Positions 18,101 through 33,100 of a stretch of 64,000 nt of DNA are shown piece by piece. Under the pieces are notes generated by a model that had not been told where the DNA came from, did no database searches, and saw nothing but the letters and a program-made list of their open reading frames with translations. Position 1 is the first letter of the stretch. Each line of letters starts with the position of its first letter. Source of the DNA: Aurantiochytrium sp. KH105 (lineage: Eukaryota > Sar > Bigyra > Thraustochytrida > Thraustochytriidae); NCBI GenBank assembly GCA_003116975.1, contig BGKB01000017.1, positions 682,001 to 746,000 on the forward strand, written 5' to 3'. The translations under genes were made by a program, and so were the position numbers.

Positions 18101-21100
18101 ATCCTCGAAAAAGTATGGAAGCCCGTGTGGATCGCAGTCGCAGCACTCCGGCCGGTCGTCCTCATCAGTCGTGGAACACACAAACCGTACCTTGCACGGC
18201 GCGCAGTCCAAGTACACGGACAGCTGGTAGTGATCGTTGTAGGTGAGGTTCCGCATGAGGTCTCGAAAGTCCATCGTGACAACGGCGATGTCCCAGGCCT
18301 TGAGAGGCACCTTGCCCATGCCCACGTAGCCATCTGAGGTCACATATTGGCCAAAGACGCCGGCCTCTTCTTCCTCCTCGCTGAGCTCACGATCCACAAG
18401 CTCAATGGTATCCTCCCAGCCGCTCATATTGATGAGCGGGTTGGTAGGTACAAAAGGCATGAGCCGCTCGAGGACCTCGTTGTCATTCTTGACGCAATCG
18501 TAAATGTTGTTTGCGCCCACAAGCGAGGTCGTGCCGTCAGGACAACGCGCGAGATCCTGGCAGGCACACGAATCGAGGCGCGAGGATTCCAATAATGCCT
18601 CTGCAGCATCGCCAAACTCATCAATAAATTGCACAGCCGCCCAAAGGTCGTACAAAATGGCGTCCGTGTAGGAACACTGCTCAGTCAGCGAGCAGGCAAG
18701 CTTGATGTCAAGCTGAGCCGAAAAGGCGCCCTGGTAGGGATTGTAACTTGATGTCGAGGCCGCGATGCCGTGCCGAGTCATCAAACGTTGACCTAGCAAG
18801 GTTGACGCGTCATCATCGATGAGATTCTCGCCATCTGTAAAGACAAAGGACTTGAGATCGTCGTAGGAAGCAAATGCCATGCTGCGCTTACGCAACTGAG
18901 AGGCATCATTGCGGAACTTGAAAAGCATACAAGCCTCGGGGTCCTCCATACCATTGCAGTACGTCTCCATGTCATAGACGACCTTACCAGACTGCAGAGA
19001 AGTACCGTTCTGCGTTGATTCCACCAGTTCACCGTGCGGCACATCTTCGCACTCGATCGAAGGATCAAGAGCTTGCGCGCATAATTTTCGGGACTGAATG
19101 AATTTCAACTCGCTTGTTGTGTACGCAAACGTCGCAAGAAAACCATCGCCATCGTCCACGAGATCTGCGCACGCCGTCTCGTTGTCGTTGCGCGTGCAGC
19201 TCCATAATTTAAAGACCAAGAGCGCGCGTTCCTTATATGTATCGCAGTCGCAACGTTGCCGATCGATCGTGTCCGCAATAAGCCGCCACTTGTGGTCCCG
19301 GCCACAGCGAAGATCATTCGCTGTGGCTACGCAAATGTATCCATCATAGAGGCCCTCGGCAGTACGCTTCATCTCGTATGTGTTCAAGAGCCCCTCGTTG
19401 ATCCCCTTGAAGCATCTGTCATCATGTTCAGAGATTTCGCGCGGCTCAAAGCCTTCAGGGTCCCACGTCGCAGTATAGAGATAGTTATAAAAGGGGTCTG
19501 CCGTGGTCTCGTTTAGCGACCGCGTCAATGAGTCACTCGCCATGATGCCCGTGTACGGATTCGCAAGCCCCGTGGGGCAAAAGTAGCCCACGGGACATGG
19601 TTTTGACTGAGCTTGACCCTTGCCCGTTCCCCGCTCGCAGTAATATCCTTCTTCGCAAAGCGCATCGTACCTTCCCTGAGGAGCTTCGAGGCTCACGTCT
19701 GTTGTCGTCGCAAAATCACAATAGTATCCAGGCGCGCATTCAATGTCCAATGCGTTCACAGCATTTGTGCCTTGACCGCAAATATAGCCCTCGTTACAAG
19801 GTTGCGCCTCCGCTTTGTTTGTGTAGGCGCAAATGAGATCCGCCTCGCACGTGCCAACCACCCAGTCGTCTGAACGAGTGCTGGCATTGTACTGAAAGTA
19901 CCCCGGCGTGCAGTTTCGAGACGCATAATAGGTTTCTGACACCGGTTGCTCAATAAAGAGCGACCCACGCCCAAAGTAGCCTTCGTACGTGCCATCTCCG
20001 TATCCTTGATGGTACACACCGCCGGATTGAATCTCGTACCGCGGGCCGTGAAAATCGCGGAACCGCTGGTAGACCTTGCTTCCTTCGGGTTGTGCATTGC
20101 TGTAGCACTGTACAGTCACAGTGACTTCGTTTCCGTCTGCGTCCAGGATAATTTCCTCGCTTCCTTGTACCTTGTCAGAGTCGACCAAGTTCGGTCCGCG
20201 GCCGCGAGCGTCGATTGGCCATTCCAAGTACCCATAGTAAAAGTTGGTGCCCTTGTTCAGACACTTGTATTGCGACTCGCTGAGACCTGTCGGCGTGTAT
20301 GGGGTTGGAAGGTCATCGTACGAACAAGGAAACGACATTCCATCCATTGGGCACGTTACGCCCGGAGGACAAATCGTGCATTCATCGCTATCTCGAAGTT
20401 CCCAGTTCTTGGACCATGTTCCAGCGGGACAGCCTCGGCATACAACACTCTCGCCGGGTTGTGTCATCGTTTTATAGGTTCCCGGGGGGCAGATTAGAGC
20501 CTCCGAGGTACCGTCGTTCACACACTCCGTACCTGCAGGACACGGGTAGCATGAGACGGTTTCAATGGTTGGCGCATAGTAGCCGGGAAGACATTTTGCA
20601 GCTTGAACTGTACCTTCGAGGTACGCGAACTCACCAGGGTCCGTGGGAATTGGTACTGACGCGTTCTTGGGGCAGTAAAAGCCCTTGGGGCACAGTCCAG
20701 ATCCCTTGGGGGACGTTGAGCCTAGTTCGCAGTAGAAACCTTGTGCGCAGGGTTGCGCATACAGATAGTCACCCTCGAGCAGCTCGTCATAGCCCACGCC
20801 TCCAGGACAGTAAGTGCCCGGTTGGCACGGGTACGGGCGCAATGTAGTATCATTGCGAAAGACATCCGAAGTCATCGTGCCATTCGAGCAGTAGAAACCT
20901 GCAGGGCAGCGCGTGTCTGGACGCTCGAGACCGCTTTGCGAGCACACAAATCCGGGAGGGCAGCTTGCTGGGTCAACGCGGCCAAATCCCGGGCAAAAGT
21001 ACCCCGGCGGGCACGCAGTGCAAGTCGTCTGACCGACCATGCTGTTAAAGGTCGTTGGCGGGCAAGGGAGCGGCGTGTCCATGCCACTTCGAGGACAATA

Positions 21101-24100
21101 CGTACCCACAGGGCACGTTAGCCTCGTACCAAAAGGGCAGTAAAATCCCGGTGGACAGTCCCCTGCGCCCTGAGGCGAGGCGCTGCCTTCGGGGCAGTAC
21201 ATATTCTCGAAACATGGCTGCGGTGTTGTCACGTTCTTCATGTGGCTCTCCCCAACGGCGGTTCCCGGCGCACAGTACATTCCGGCGGGGCAGGGGACCG
21301 GGCGCCGCAGATTAAAGTTCGAGTACTGGAAGGCATAGTCCGTAACGCGCATTGCATCCGCATCACTGAGACGCAGGCAGCTATCATCGAGGCAGAAGCG
21401 ACCGCGCATCGGGACAAAGGGAGCGTCTGGGTCGAGAGGTAAGAGATGGCGTTCCGCCCAAAACCTGGCTGGGTAGCTCGATACCTGCAGGCCAAAGTCT
21501 TGGGTCGCATTGCTCCAGCACGCCGTGGATCTCGCGCCGAGCACAAAGTCGCCGCCAAGCGGAGCGCGATGCCTTCGAAGAGTACCACTTAGTTCGCTGA
21601 GTCGCCTGCTCGGGGTCAGCTCGCTTGACAGGATAGATGGGTCACCACATGTCGTCGCTGTAGTGGCCGTGCCCTCCAAGCAAAAGTGGCCTTCAGGGCA
21701 AGGCTGCCGGGGCTCCTCGGTTCCGGTGACATCACATACAAAACCTGCCGGGCAAAGGCGGGGTACACGCATGCCCTCTTCGGGGCACGCGTAGCCAATT
21801 GGGCACCGAAGGCAACCTTCGGTCGCAGGCATCGGCTGGTAGGTGCCCTTCGGACAAAGGGTAAAGTTTCCATTGCCAGCACCCGGACAGTAGGCGCCTG
21901 GAGGGCAGCGAAGAGCCTGCACTGCATTCGGGCAGTACATGCCGCCCGGGCAGCGCCCAAGGCTGTGAAACGTAACGAAATCAGTCGAAAAGTCTTGCCC
22001 GTTGTTTGCGACAGCCACAATCAGGTCGCGTCCCGGACCCGTAGACGGATCGGCGTCTGGACTTGACGGAATATGACAAGACAACAGCGTTGGTGCAAGG
22101 TACAACGCACGTGCTGTCTCATGCCCAAGGCGGCACGTCAAGTCTGTCGAGTTCACGAATCCGGTGCCCGACACAAAGAGCGTGAGACCGGACGCCGTCC
22201 CCACGTAGGCCGCTCCTGGAATTGTACTTGTGACGGTGGCCTCTTGCGTGTAAAGAAAGCGAAAACCTGTTCGATGAAAGTCCGCGCCATTCACGCTCGT
22301 TTCAACGTCAACCAGGCGCGACAGGTACAGCGGAAAGTAATGAGCGTTAGGGAAAAGGGCTGTTCCATCGTCGTGCGTGTGTCGCCGGAGCGGGAAATAG
22401 TCGAGAGGAAGCTCCAAGACAGGCGTCAGACACCGAATCTCTCCGGCGTGGACAAAAATGGCAGGGACAACGAGCTCCTCGTCGAAGCGGCAGACAAGAC
22501 TCGGTGCGTTGACGAATCCAGAGCCACGAAGCGTCAATTGCGACCCCGGACGCTCAGCAGGCCCGCTTCGCGGAGAAATGCTTGTCACGGTTGGCTTCGT
22601 AAAGAGAACGAAGTGTACAGGGGCCGTGACAAAGTCCATCGCATTCGCCGAAACCTCCACGCGAATACGCGCAGGATTCTCAAACGCCGTCGCTGGGAGA
22701 GTGCAGCGTAGCTCATATGCGTCGATCCAGGCCGCAGATACCACAAGTGGACCCACATCGTCGTCCTCGGCTTCCAGTCCTTCTTGTACGATTTGGAAAC
22801 GGCATACAAGTTCATCTGTCGGGACAAAGCCAGAGCCGCGGACTTGAAGCACGACGTTCTCACCAAGTGGGGCGAGCAATGGCGAGAGCTCGTCCACCTG
22901 CAGCGGCTCAAAGTAGGTAAAATTGACCTCCCGTGCCGAGTAAAAAGCAGCGCCACGAACTCCAACCATCACCGTACGCGGGCCTTCCCATCCAACTGCC
23001 GGGGTCACGCAATACACGCATGACGCATTCACCGCGTACGCTTCCGTGGACGTGGTGTCGCCAAATTTGCACGAGAGCTGCCGATCACTGGCATTAGGTA
23101 CGGCCAGATTATCGCCTATGACCAGCACCAGTGTCCCACCTTCGATTGACCCGTGATTCGGATACACGCCGTGTACAACAGGTAGCTCAAGGTACTCGTA
23201 CTGGACATTGCTTGCCGTAAAGTCTTGACCGTTCACGGACACGTCAACTGTCACAACGCCGACCGGTGCCTCGGCGCCCTCTTCATCGACACGTACGCGA
23301 GCACGGGAGCCTACGAGCGTGGTTGTATCCTCGTCCACATAAAGGCGCTGAAATGGCCCACCGTCCATGAATGTAACCTTCCACTCGCGATCTCCTGTGG
23401 TTGTATTGGCGTCCAGTGAAACTTGCACGTCGTGCAACCATGAGTCGTCGAGAGCTGCAAGACTCGCGCGAAGGTCATCTGCGGTGGTATCGGATGCGAT
23501 ACCTAGATCAAGCGTACGGACGCGGCATACTCCATCCTCATAGCACGGACCGCGCACAACGAGCCCAACGGTACCGCTCATGATCTCCGATGTTCCATTG
23601 ATATCCTCATTCACAGAGAACGAGTCGAGGCCTACCAGCCCCGCATCGTCAACAAGGAGCGGGTCAAGGTCGCCAACGACGGTTTCGAGAGCCACAACAC
23701 GCCAGGCAAAGAGTCCAGACGCCGATACCGAGACGGATGCTGATGTAAAACCGTTTCTGACAAAAACCTCGGCGAGCGCGCTCCCGACGTCTTCAGCTGA
23801 TGCAGTTGCTGCAATTGTGCTTGTCCACTCCACGACAGCTTGATCTTGGGAACCAAGCCAGGTGCCCGGCACGCCAATGAGAAAGTCTCCGGCCAAGGAT
23901 GCCCCGGTCGGAACGAGCGTGATTGTCTGTTCCTCGTTCACCGTCTCGAGTTCAGCCACGATGATCTCCGCAGCCGTCGATGATGGCCCCTCTAACGTCG
24001 CGTCGTCGATGCCCAGCAGCCCGTTACTTCTTGCGCCGTCTGCACGTGGCGCGAAAGTCACCTCCCACGCAAAAACGGTCTCCACAGAAATACCGTCATC

Positions 24101-27100
24101 GCTCCTCTCACTTTGCTCTTTTGTTACCGAAACGGAAGCAATGTTTGCAAAGGCTTCAAGCTCGGAAACGAGTCCGTCTGCATCGATACTGAGGTCAATG
24201 TCGCTGGTAATATCGCTCGAGTCATCAACCCAGAAAAGACGAAATGACCCGGATAACGCGCGCTCAGCGCTGGAAGTACGAGAGGTGGTTACCGTGACAG
24301 TGGTCGAGGTTGCCGTGAGGCCGCTGAATAGCGTAGACGATAAGGGGTCGAGAGTCAGCTCGTACGCCCATTCCACGCGTCCACTCTCATCTGGGCCATC
24401 CTGGACAACTTGCAGCGATCCGGGCGTCGCATCTGGGTACAGCGTCTCCAGAGCAGCAGTAACACTAGAAAGAGCAGCCCTAGACGATGCGGCTCCAACT
24501 TGGATTTCAATAGCCTGATTAGCCGCTCCACCCTGCACGTTAAGTTCAAAGGAGCCTTCTGGTCCATTCGTGCCTGATTGGATTTTCAGAATTGAAATAT
24601 AAGAAGGATTGCCAAGCGCGCTCAGCTCATCTTGCTCGCCATACTGCAGCGTGAATTCGCCGTTTGCGTATGGGACAAAGGTCACTGCCCAGGTTACGCG
24701 GCCATCTGCAAAATCATCAGATCGGACAACATTGACGGACTCAATGCTTTCGAGGTCCTCAAGAGCAGCACCCACATCTGCCGCCGTCGAAGTCGCGTTC
24801 AAAGCGATGGTGTACTGGTCTTGAAAGACAAGCGAAAAGGTCTCGTTGCGAGGCTCGAGAAAAGGCTCAACCGCAGCCCAATATGCTCGTGCGTTTGTTC
24901 CCGTTAGACTTCCCGCGTAAACGGGCTCAGGAGCCACGTTACGACCCAGAGTAACTTCCCATGCCAGGCCACCATTGAAGTCAGCACTGGTCGATCGTGC
25001 CACAGCGAGAACGTCAATTCCCAGCTCACCAAGAGCAGCTTCGACCTCAGCAGCGCTTGCATCAAAGGCAAGGTCGCTAGAGACCATGCCATCGTGCCGA
25101 AGATAGAATGTGCCGCCCAAAGGAGTGCCTGTTCCCTGCACCTGCGTGGCGACATTAAAGCCTGGGTTTGAACAGGCGAGGAGCGTATCAGGCACGTTTC
25201 CAACGCGATCTTGAAATGTCACACGCCAGATTCGCTCGCTGGCGCCATCTGCGCGGCTCACGCTCACTGTCTCGTCGGTTCCGAGTGCGTCAGCGATCAC
25301 AGAGGCCATGTCGTCTGGGCTCGTTGCGAAAGCAAAGCTGAAAGACCCGCCATTTGCCAGACAGCTTGCTGTGCCCGACAAGGTCAACGGGACACTGATC
25401 GACTGAACCTCGGCGACACTTGCGGCGGTGTCGACACGGAGGTCGACGTTCGCTCCTGAACCGCCCAACGACCCAAGACGTACTTCGAGATCGGGAGGTA
25501 GAGCATCGTCCTTGCCGGCTGCGAAGGTCACCATCCATGTGCGAGCTCCATTCAGGTCAGGGCTGCTCACAGAAACTTCGCTAATGGACGAAAGCGACCC
25601 GCCTCGAGACAGCAACTCGTTTGCACCATCACGGAACTCCGCCGCGCTCGCATCAAACGGGATGAACGTTTCCTGAACGCCGGGAGCGCAGTGCAGACAG
25701 CGGAGCGTAAATGCGCCATAGAGAGGTTCTCCTTCTCCTCGCTGAACTTTCCGCACGGTGACGAGTGCCTCGTCGCCGGGTATACTGGAGTGCAGAGAGG
25801 ATGTGTCAACTTGGAATTTGGGCAGTGTCCCCGCAAGCTCCAAAAAGGTGACCGTCCACGCATAGCGCGTCCGGGTCAGATCCGTACGTGTCACTGACAC
25901 GGCTCCCATGAGCGGCGCTTGCGTGTGGATGGCATCCTGTACCTCGGCGGCACTGGCATCGTATGCAAGTCCACGGACCCTCCCATATGCTTCGCCCAGC
26001 GTGAGGGCAAAGACGCCAGAGAGACGCCCATTGACGGACGCCGTATCAGTGGCAATTTCCTGCACCTCATTGAATTTGGCGCTGCGTTCGAGAATCGCAG
26101 AAGCAGAAAACCCAATGAGACCATTACCGTCAATCTCAAAGTGGTGCGGATCCGTGTTGGAATATGCCGTGTCAGGCGTATCAAGCTCAATTCGCCAAGC
26201 GTACCGGAACGAGCCTGTGTCAACCTCCACAACTTGGCCCAGCGGGAAACTAGGTTCCAACGCAAGAATTTCTGCTCTCACATCTGCTGCTGAAGCGTCG
26301 ACTGCTAGCGTCCCTGAGAATGATGAGAATCCAAGGTTTGCTGGCCACACGATACGGAACTGAAATGTGCCCGAATCTGCGGCAAGGCCCGTTTCCACTG
26401 TTGTTGAAATCACAACACCTGTTCCACGCATGGCCTCTGTGGATGCAAGTGCGATATCAAAGTATGGGGGGAGACGGATGGTGAGGATTCGAGCCCCGTT
26501 CCTACCCATGCCAGACGAGCTACGGTCCACTGAGATTGAAAAGAGATCTGAGCTGTACTCTGGAAAAGCATCCGCGAGCACTTGGCTCAGCTCATCCGCC
26601 CGGTAGACGTCCATGTTGATTGACACGAGATTCGAGAAACCAGCGTTGGTGGTGACCTCAACTTCAATCAGCCCTCCGAGAATCTCGCTCGTCCCGTTGC
26701 GAAGTTCTTCCACCTCTGAAATTGCATCGGAAAGTGTCAAGGGCGGAAAGTCGCCATTCACCCCATCAAAGCTTACCTCGTATGCTGCAAAGTTTGAATC
26801 CGAGGCTGCTGCAGACGCCACAATGCTCACCTGCCCAGACCCAAAGGCCGGTACACTTTCCAACCACGCTAGCACCTTGTTCACATCCGTCAGGTCCGCG
26901 TTTGCGAGGCGGAGAGTTGAAATGCTCTCACTGAGGGATACTGTAATGTCATCGGCCACGCGGCTAATGCGGAGAAGCTGCAACTCATTCGCTGCTTGGG
27001 GAACAAGACGCTCGACACGAGACATTAGGCCGACGCCCTCCAGCAGACCGTCTTCCACTGAAATGAGCGGAACTGGAGAAGACGAGGTGATGAGAGGAAA

Positions 27101-30100
27101 CGTGATGTCCCAGTCGCGGCGAAAACCTGCGACGCTCGACAGCATATTGAGGCTCACTTGCACATTTTCAAGCCCAGCCACCGCCGCCAGTGCGGCTCGA
27201 ACATCTTCGGCCGAGCCCTCAGCCGCGAGGGTAGCCATTGAACTTGTTCCATTCCAAGCCAGAGTGAAAGTACCGGTGAGACCCGAGGTCGCAGCAATCG
27301 TCAGTGTCTGCACCTCGAACACCACAGCCTCGGGGACTACATGAAACGCCATCGTCGCAACTGTTTGCTGCGTTTCAATGTTTGCTTCCACTGCTAGCAG
27401 GTGGGCTTCAGGATACACGGCGCTCGCAGACGTTTCTACGGCAATGACTTTTGTGCGATCCGCAGCCTCAAGGGTTGTCGACAGCTTGAACGTCCCAGGC
27501 GTATCCGGTCCAGCCATGGTGACGACTTGGATGTCTGGCTCCACCACGCTGCCTTGAAGAGTGATGATGCCTTCTTCGGCACTAGGAGCAGGTGCTCGAA
27601 TCTCGATGCGCTCGACGCGGTGGCGAGGCCGAGGGCCGTCAAACCAAATCGATTCCACATGAGGATTTGGACTTCTCTCAGGAACTGCACAGCGCAATGT
27701 AGCAATATCTCCAGGTTCAACAAGCTCTGCTTTAACAGTTTCGGATCCGATGCGACAAAGCAACTGTCCGTCCATGTCCCTCCTCGCCTCCGGAATGGGT
27801 CCAGCCCGCACGAGAATATCAGAGCCGCCTAAGCGCATACCCTGCGGCGGATTGATCGCTTGGATCAAAACGTCGTCGTCATACACGAACTTCATGTGCG
27901 AGGCAGTAAGGATTTGCCGCTGCTCGCCGACGCCAACGTCAAGCGAGACAAAGCTTGGCACGGACGAAAACTCACTGCGACGAGGGCTTTGGCACTCCAA
28001 CGCCAGCCCATCCGACCCACTCGCGACAGCTTCTGTAGTGACCACCTCGTTTCCACTTGAGAAAAGGCAATATGTAGCCTGACCTCCAAGACCAAGATGA
28101 GCGATTCCTTGTCCGCTCAAAACCACTCGAGTGCCTCCGGAGGCAGGACCGGAGAGAGGTTCGACAGCGAAAATCGTGGCCGGAACGGTGTTCTCGTAGG
28201 TAAAGACGGTGGCACCAGCGAGAAAGTCAACACCGCCATTTGCGGACAAACGAAGCGTCACCTCCTGAACGCGCTCCATCAATGGCGTGACGCACTCCAC
28301 AGCAGTTCCACCGTTTACAATCACGCCGAGAACCCTTCGATCGCCAAACCAGCAAGAGATATCTAGTTGCGAGCCATCAATATCCAAGGAGAGGGTGACT
28401 ACCGTGCCACCTTGTAGCGGTGCAGAGACTGGTTCCACGTTTGTCACTGTCGGGGCGTCAAAGACCGTGAACTCCATCGGGTTCGAAAATTCAACACCGT
28501 TCGACGTGAGAGCTACCAGAACAGTGTCGCTCGCGAGGACCTCAACGCTAAGGGTCGAGCTAGCGCTGGCAACAAGAGCCGCGGCGCAGCTTGTCTCCGC
28601 CAGCCACGACATCTCAGTGCCGTTGTAGTACGTGCGGTTGACATTGAATGTCGCACATCCCGTGGCTGCTTCCACTTCGGAAACGGAAGAGTACATGGAA
28701 AAGGTTTGTTGCCCGAAACTGAGGTCTTCGACTCGGCTTGTCGTGCGCACGAGTACGCGATCAATCGTAGAGAGATCGATTCCCGAAGGACCCGGAAGCA
28801 CACACGAGGCTTGACTCGAGGCCTGCCACATCGCAGGAGCCATACCGCGGTCCCCAAAGTCACATGACAGCTCCTCGGAGCGTGGAATGTCAGAACCATA
28901 GACGTGGATCGATGTTCCTCCTGCACGGGATCCGCTTGTCACGCTCAAACTGTGAACACGAACAGCCTCTTCATACTGAAAGAATGCCGCATTTTTGGAA
29001 AGATCGTGACCATTCAGCGTGACCCGGACAGCCACGAGACCTGGGGCATGCGAAGGGACCAAGCACGCAAGAGACCTGGCGCTTTCCCGCGTCGCCGCCA
29101 CAGTCTCAAGAGGATTTGTCTCGAAAACGCAGGCGGCATTATCGACTTCATCGAGCGTAATATTGTGTTCGAGAGTCACGCGTAAAACGACACCGCCGCG
29201 AAGACTTCCCCGAGGTGGTTGGATTGTCTGGATATGCAGTGGCAATGAAAATTTGAACGTTGCAAAGGTCTGCGACTCGTGCGTTTCGGCATGGTCAAGC
29301 GGATAACGTACGGTGACGTGCACGTCGCGCTGGTCCGCAAACGTGAGGTTCGCATCTTGAAGAGCGGATAAAGGAGGCGTCACGCAAGTAAGCATCGACT
29401 CATTCACAAATCTCGCCGGCGACTCAAGCGTCCCGTCAAAGACGCAGGAAATAGCTTGAGCCTCATAAAAGCCTGAACCATGGATCGACAAGAGTGTTTT
29501 GCCATGAGGAGACCCATACTGCGGCGAGAGAGAAGCCACCTGAGGGTGCCAATCATAGCGATAGGCAAGGGGGTCTGAAAATTGCTGTCCATCAATCGTG
29601 ACAGACAATGAACAGCAACCCGCTTGAATTCTGTTGGCGCGCAAATAAAAGTCGGTTCCAACGCCAAAGTCAGACTCGACGTCCAGCAACGACAAGGGAC
29701 CAATGTTTGCCGGGGATCCTCGGGACGTAAATGTAATTCTCCAACGAGCGAACGCGTCCTCCTCGCGAAGAATTTCAGACACACGGACGGTACCGACCGT
29801 TGGCAAACTTTGCAGTGTTGCGGCCAGGTCAGACGCAGTCAATGTCGAAAACGAAAGCTGGGGAGACCACGCACCTTCATATCCGACTCGAAAGGTTCCC
29901 TCGAGGCGCTGAGCGCCTCGGGCCATATCTATCACGCGAAAGGCAGACTCTGTGCCGGTGACACCCGTGATGTCAACACCGAGCTCGAGCGGGACGCCCT
30001 CGAGATCGTCGAAAGTGAGGATGATGCGTTTCTCCCAGAGCGAAGAGTTTGCGATTACGGTCTCGCTGACTGTGGCATTGAGCTCGAGATCCTCGCGGAG

Positions 30101-33100
30101 GACGACTTCGATATCGCTTGATGTTGACGTGACATCAAGTGCCCGCGTTTCATTTCCAGCAAAAGACAGTACGAAGTTCCCTCCTGGCGTACTACCCATT
30201 TGCTCGCGCTCGTACGCGCAGGCAACGGCCGTAGCCGGAGCGAGTCCTGTAACATCGACACTTGCAAGTTCATAAGCGAGAATGCCTGGAAACGTGGCCT
30301 CCCATGTGTACGCGCCGTTGCGGTCTGGCGCTGCGGAGCGTGCCACTGTGATGTCGGCCACTCCATGAAGAGCCTCCAGTGCTTGCTGGAAATCAGTGGC
30401 GCTGGCATCGAATGGCAACGTCTGCACGCTACCGTTAAGGCTGAGTGTAAACGTGCCCGAGCTAATTGCGGCAGAAGTCCCCGCGCGAAGCTCCGTGACT
30501 TCCATGACAGTGTCATCGTTGGCGAGGCCTGAGAGCCCAGAGCTGTCTGTAAGAATAGGTTCCAGGTCGCCTGCATTCCCTTCAAATGTCACTGTCCATG
30601 CAAAATAATTTGCATTGGCGCTTCGCTCAACAATGACTCCTTCGATCTCCTCGAGTGCGTTAAGAGCATCCGCCACGCCCTCAGCAGACGCGTCGTAAGG
30701 AAGCGCAACTGTCGTCTCACCACGAAAGGAGAGAGTAAAGGTACCCTGGATAGGCCCGCCACCGCGCACATGAATAATCTGAACCTCTGCTTCTGCTCCA
30801 GAAACCGAGTCTGCACCCCAAGCATGGAGAGCGAAACGCTGAATCTCCTCCTGAGCCGGCAAGGACGAGAGAATAATCCCATAGGTCGTCGCGTTGGGCT
30901 CGCTTGTGGTCGTCACAAAAATTTCTTGGACCTCATTCACCTCCTGCCTGCCTGCTGGAGTCGTGCAGTCGATGAACCCGCCAGAAGGAGAAATGTAGTT
31001 GGCCTGGATAACATCGTCACCAATGCGACACGACGTGAGGGGAGAACGAACAAAGTTTTCTCCAAATACGCGTACTACGGAGCCGCCTTGAGCGGGCCCT
31101 CTTGCCGTGGACAGCCGATGAGGAATTGGATCGGGGACAAACACATATGAAAGAGCAGGGCTTGCATAGTCATGGCCGTTAAAGCTCACAGAGACGAGCA
31201 CATGAGAGCGCGAGCCACATGACCCGGAATCAATGCTTGGCGTGACGCACGCGATACTCGTGTCTGACAAGGCTTGGGCTGGTACCTCGTACATTTGGAA
31301 AGGGGAGGTGTCCACGACGGTAAATTTGCATAGCGGCAGTGGCACGCTTTCGTCCTGATACATGTCAGCTCCGTAGATTGTCAGAAGCGTGCCGCCCGAG
31401 CATGGACCATGCGGCGGGAACAGACTGTCGAGCGTCGCTTCCGGCACATACAGGAACAAAGTAGCCTGCGAATGTGTAAGGCCAGTCTCGCTCTGATTCA
31501 GAGAACCTTGATCGAAGACGTCGACTTGGACCTCGCGCGTGGCACCCATATTGTCGATCGTTACCGATGGGGTAACGCAAACAAGCTCCGTGCTGCTCAC
31601 AATTTGAGTGACTTCGACATCTGTGGTACCAAAGCGACAAGTTACACCCTCTCGAAAATTGGCTCCAGTCACGGTGACCTGCGTTCCACCGATTTGAGGT
31701 CCGCTCTGAGGCGAAATCCCAAAGACCAAAGGTCGTTCCGTGAACGTGTACATGACGAGGTCCGAAGAGTAATCGATTCCATTCGTAGTCACTGCCACCA
31801 CAACCGGCCCATTGTGAGGTGGAAGAGGGGTTTGACAGCGAATTTCAGTGTCGGAAATGTAGACTGCGGCGGAAGGCGAGCTCATGCCAAAGCGACACGA
31901 TAACGCGGATGTGTCGGCAAAGTGAGCTCCAAAGAGGGTCACCATGGAGCCAGCCTGTGCCGGCCCAGACTCTGGGTAAACTTTGTGAACCTTGGCAATG
32001 ATCTCGAAGACAAAAGCGGCATGAGAAGCAGTTAGATCGGCACCATTCGGTGACACACGGACTGCCGCACGCGAGCTTGACGAAGCGTCGAGTGCATTGT
32101 TTGACAAAAGTAACGCTCGCGAGGGGGACTCGCATCGCACTTCGCTGCTGGACACGAATTCTGCGGGGACATGGACGGCGACTGCGTCTTCGTCATCTTC
32201 GAGGGAGAAAACGCAAGCGAGTTCTAAGAGATCCGAGAACCCAGTTCCGTGCACCTGAACAAGCGTCCCTCCTCGCGCGGGACCCCTGCGAGGCCAAATG
32301 CCGACCACTTCTGCTGTGGGAACATAGGTGAACATAAGCTCGTCATTGTCTCGCGTGAGCTCCACAAAAGTTCCTGGCAAAGCCGTCGGCAGGACCAAGC
32401 TGATGACGATGAAGGAGGACTCCAACGCTTGTGCCTCTTTGCGCGAGGGAGCAATGCAGTGAATCTCATTCTCGTTGATCCAAGTTGCCCTCGTGGTGAC
32501 AGCCGCGGCCAATGGATTCTGACTCTCGGACCTAAATCGGCATCGCATTATGGAAGAGAGCTCAGCAGGGTACTCCTGGCCATAAATGACGAGTTCACTG
32601 CCTCCACGATCTTCGACACGATCAGGAGACACGTGGGAGGCCTCAAGGCTGCTGATGTAGGAAAGTTCAAAGCCGCTCTCCGTAAATCTCTCTCCATCCA
32701 AGGAGACCTCGACACTTGAAATCACGCCGGCCGCCATCGGTGGAGCATCGCACACAGCCTGCAGCGGGCCCAGTCTGGTTCCACTGACTGTGGTTGCTCC
32801 AAAGCGGCACAGGACGACTGCATCGTCATGTATGGATACTGCGGCGTCCAGCGTCAGCACGATCGGCATCACCAAAGAACCAGCAGTGACAATATGCGGA
32901 CTCATTGCGATCAGGACAGGCTCCGCGCGGTGCACCGCGCGCGCTGGAGTCTGAGAAAGATCCGGATGGCCTTCGAGCCGGAGCCGTAAGCTCACGGGTA
33001 GAGAGTTCTCCCCTCCTGCCTCGTCCAGAGGGACTGCTGGAATGTCAACTTCTACTTCACGTTCGCCAACGATGGTTGCAGGGACCAATACCACCGCACC

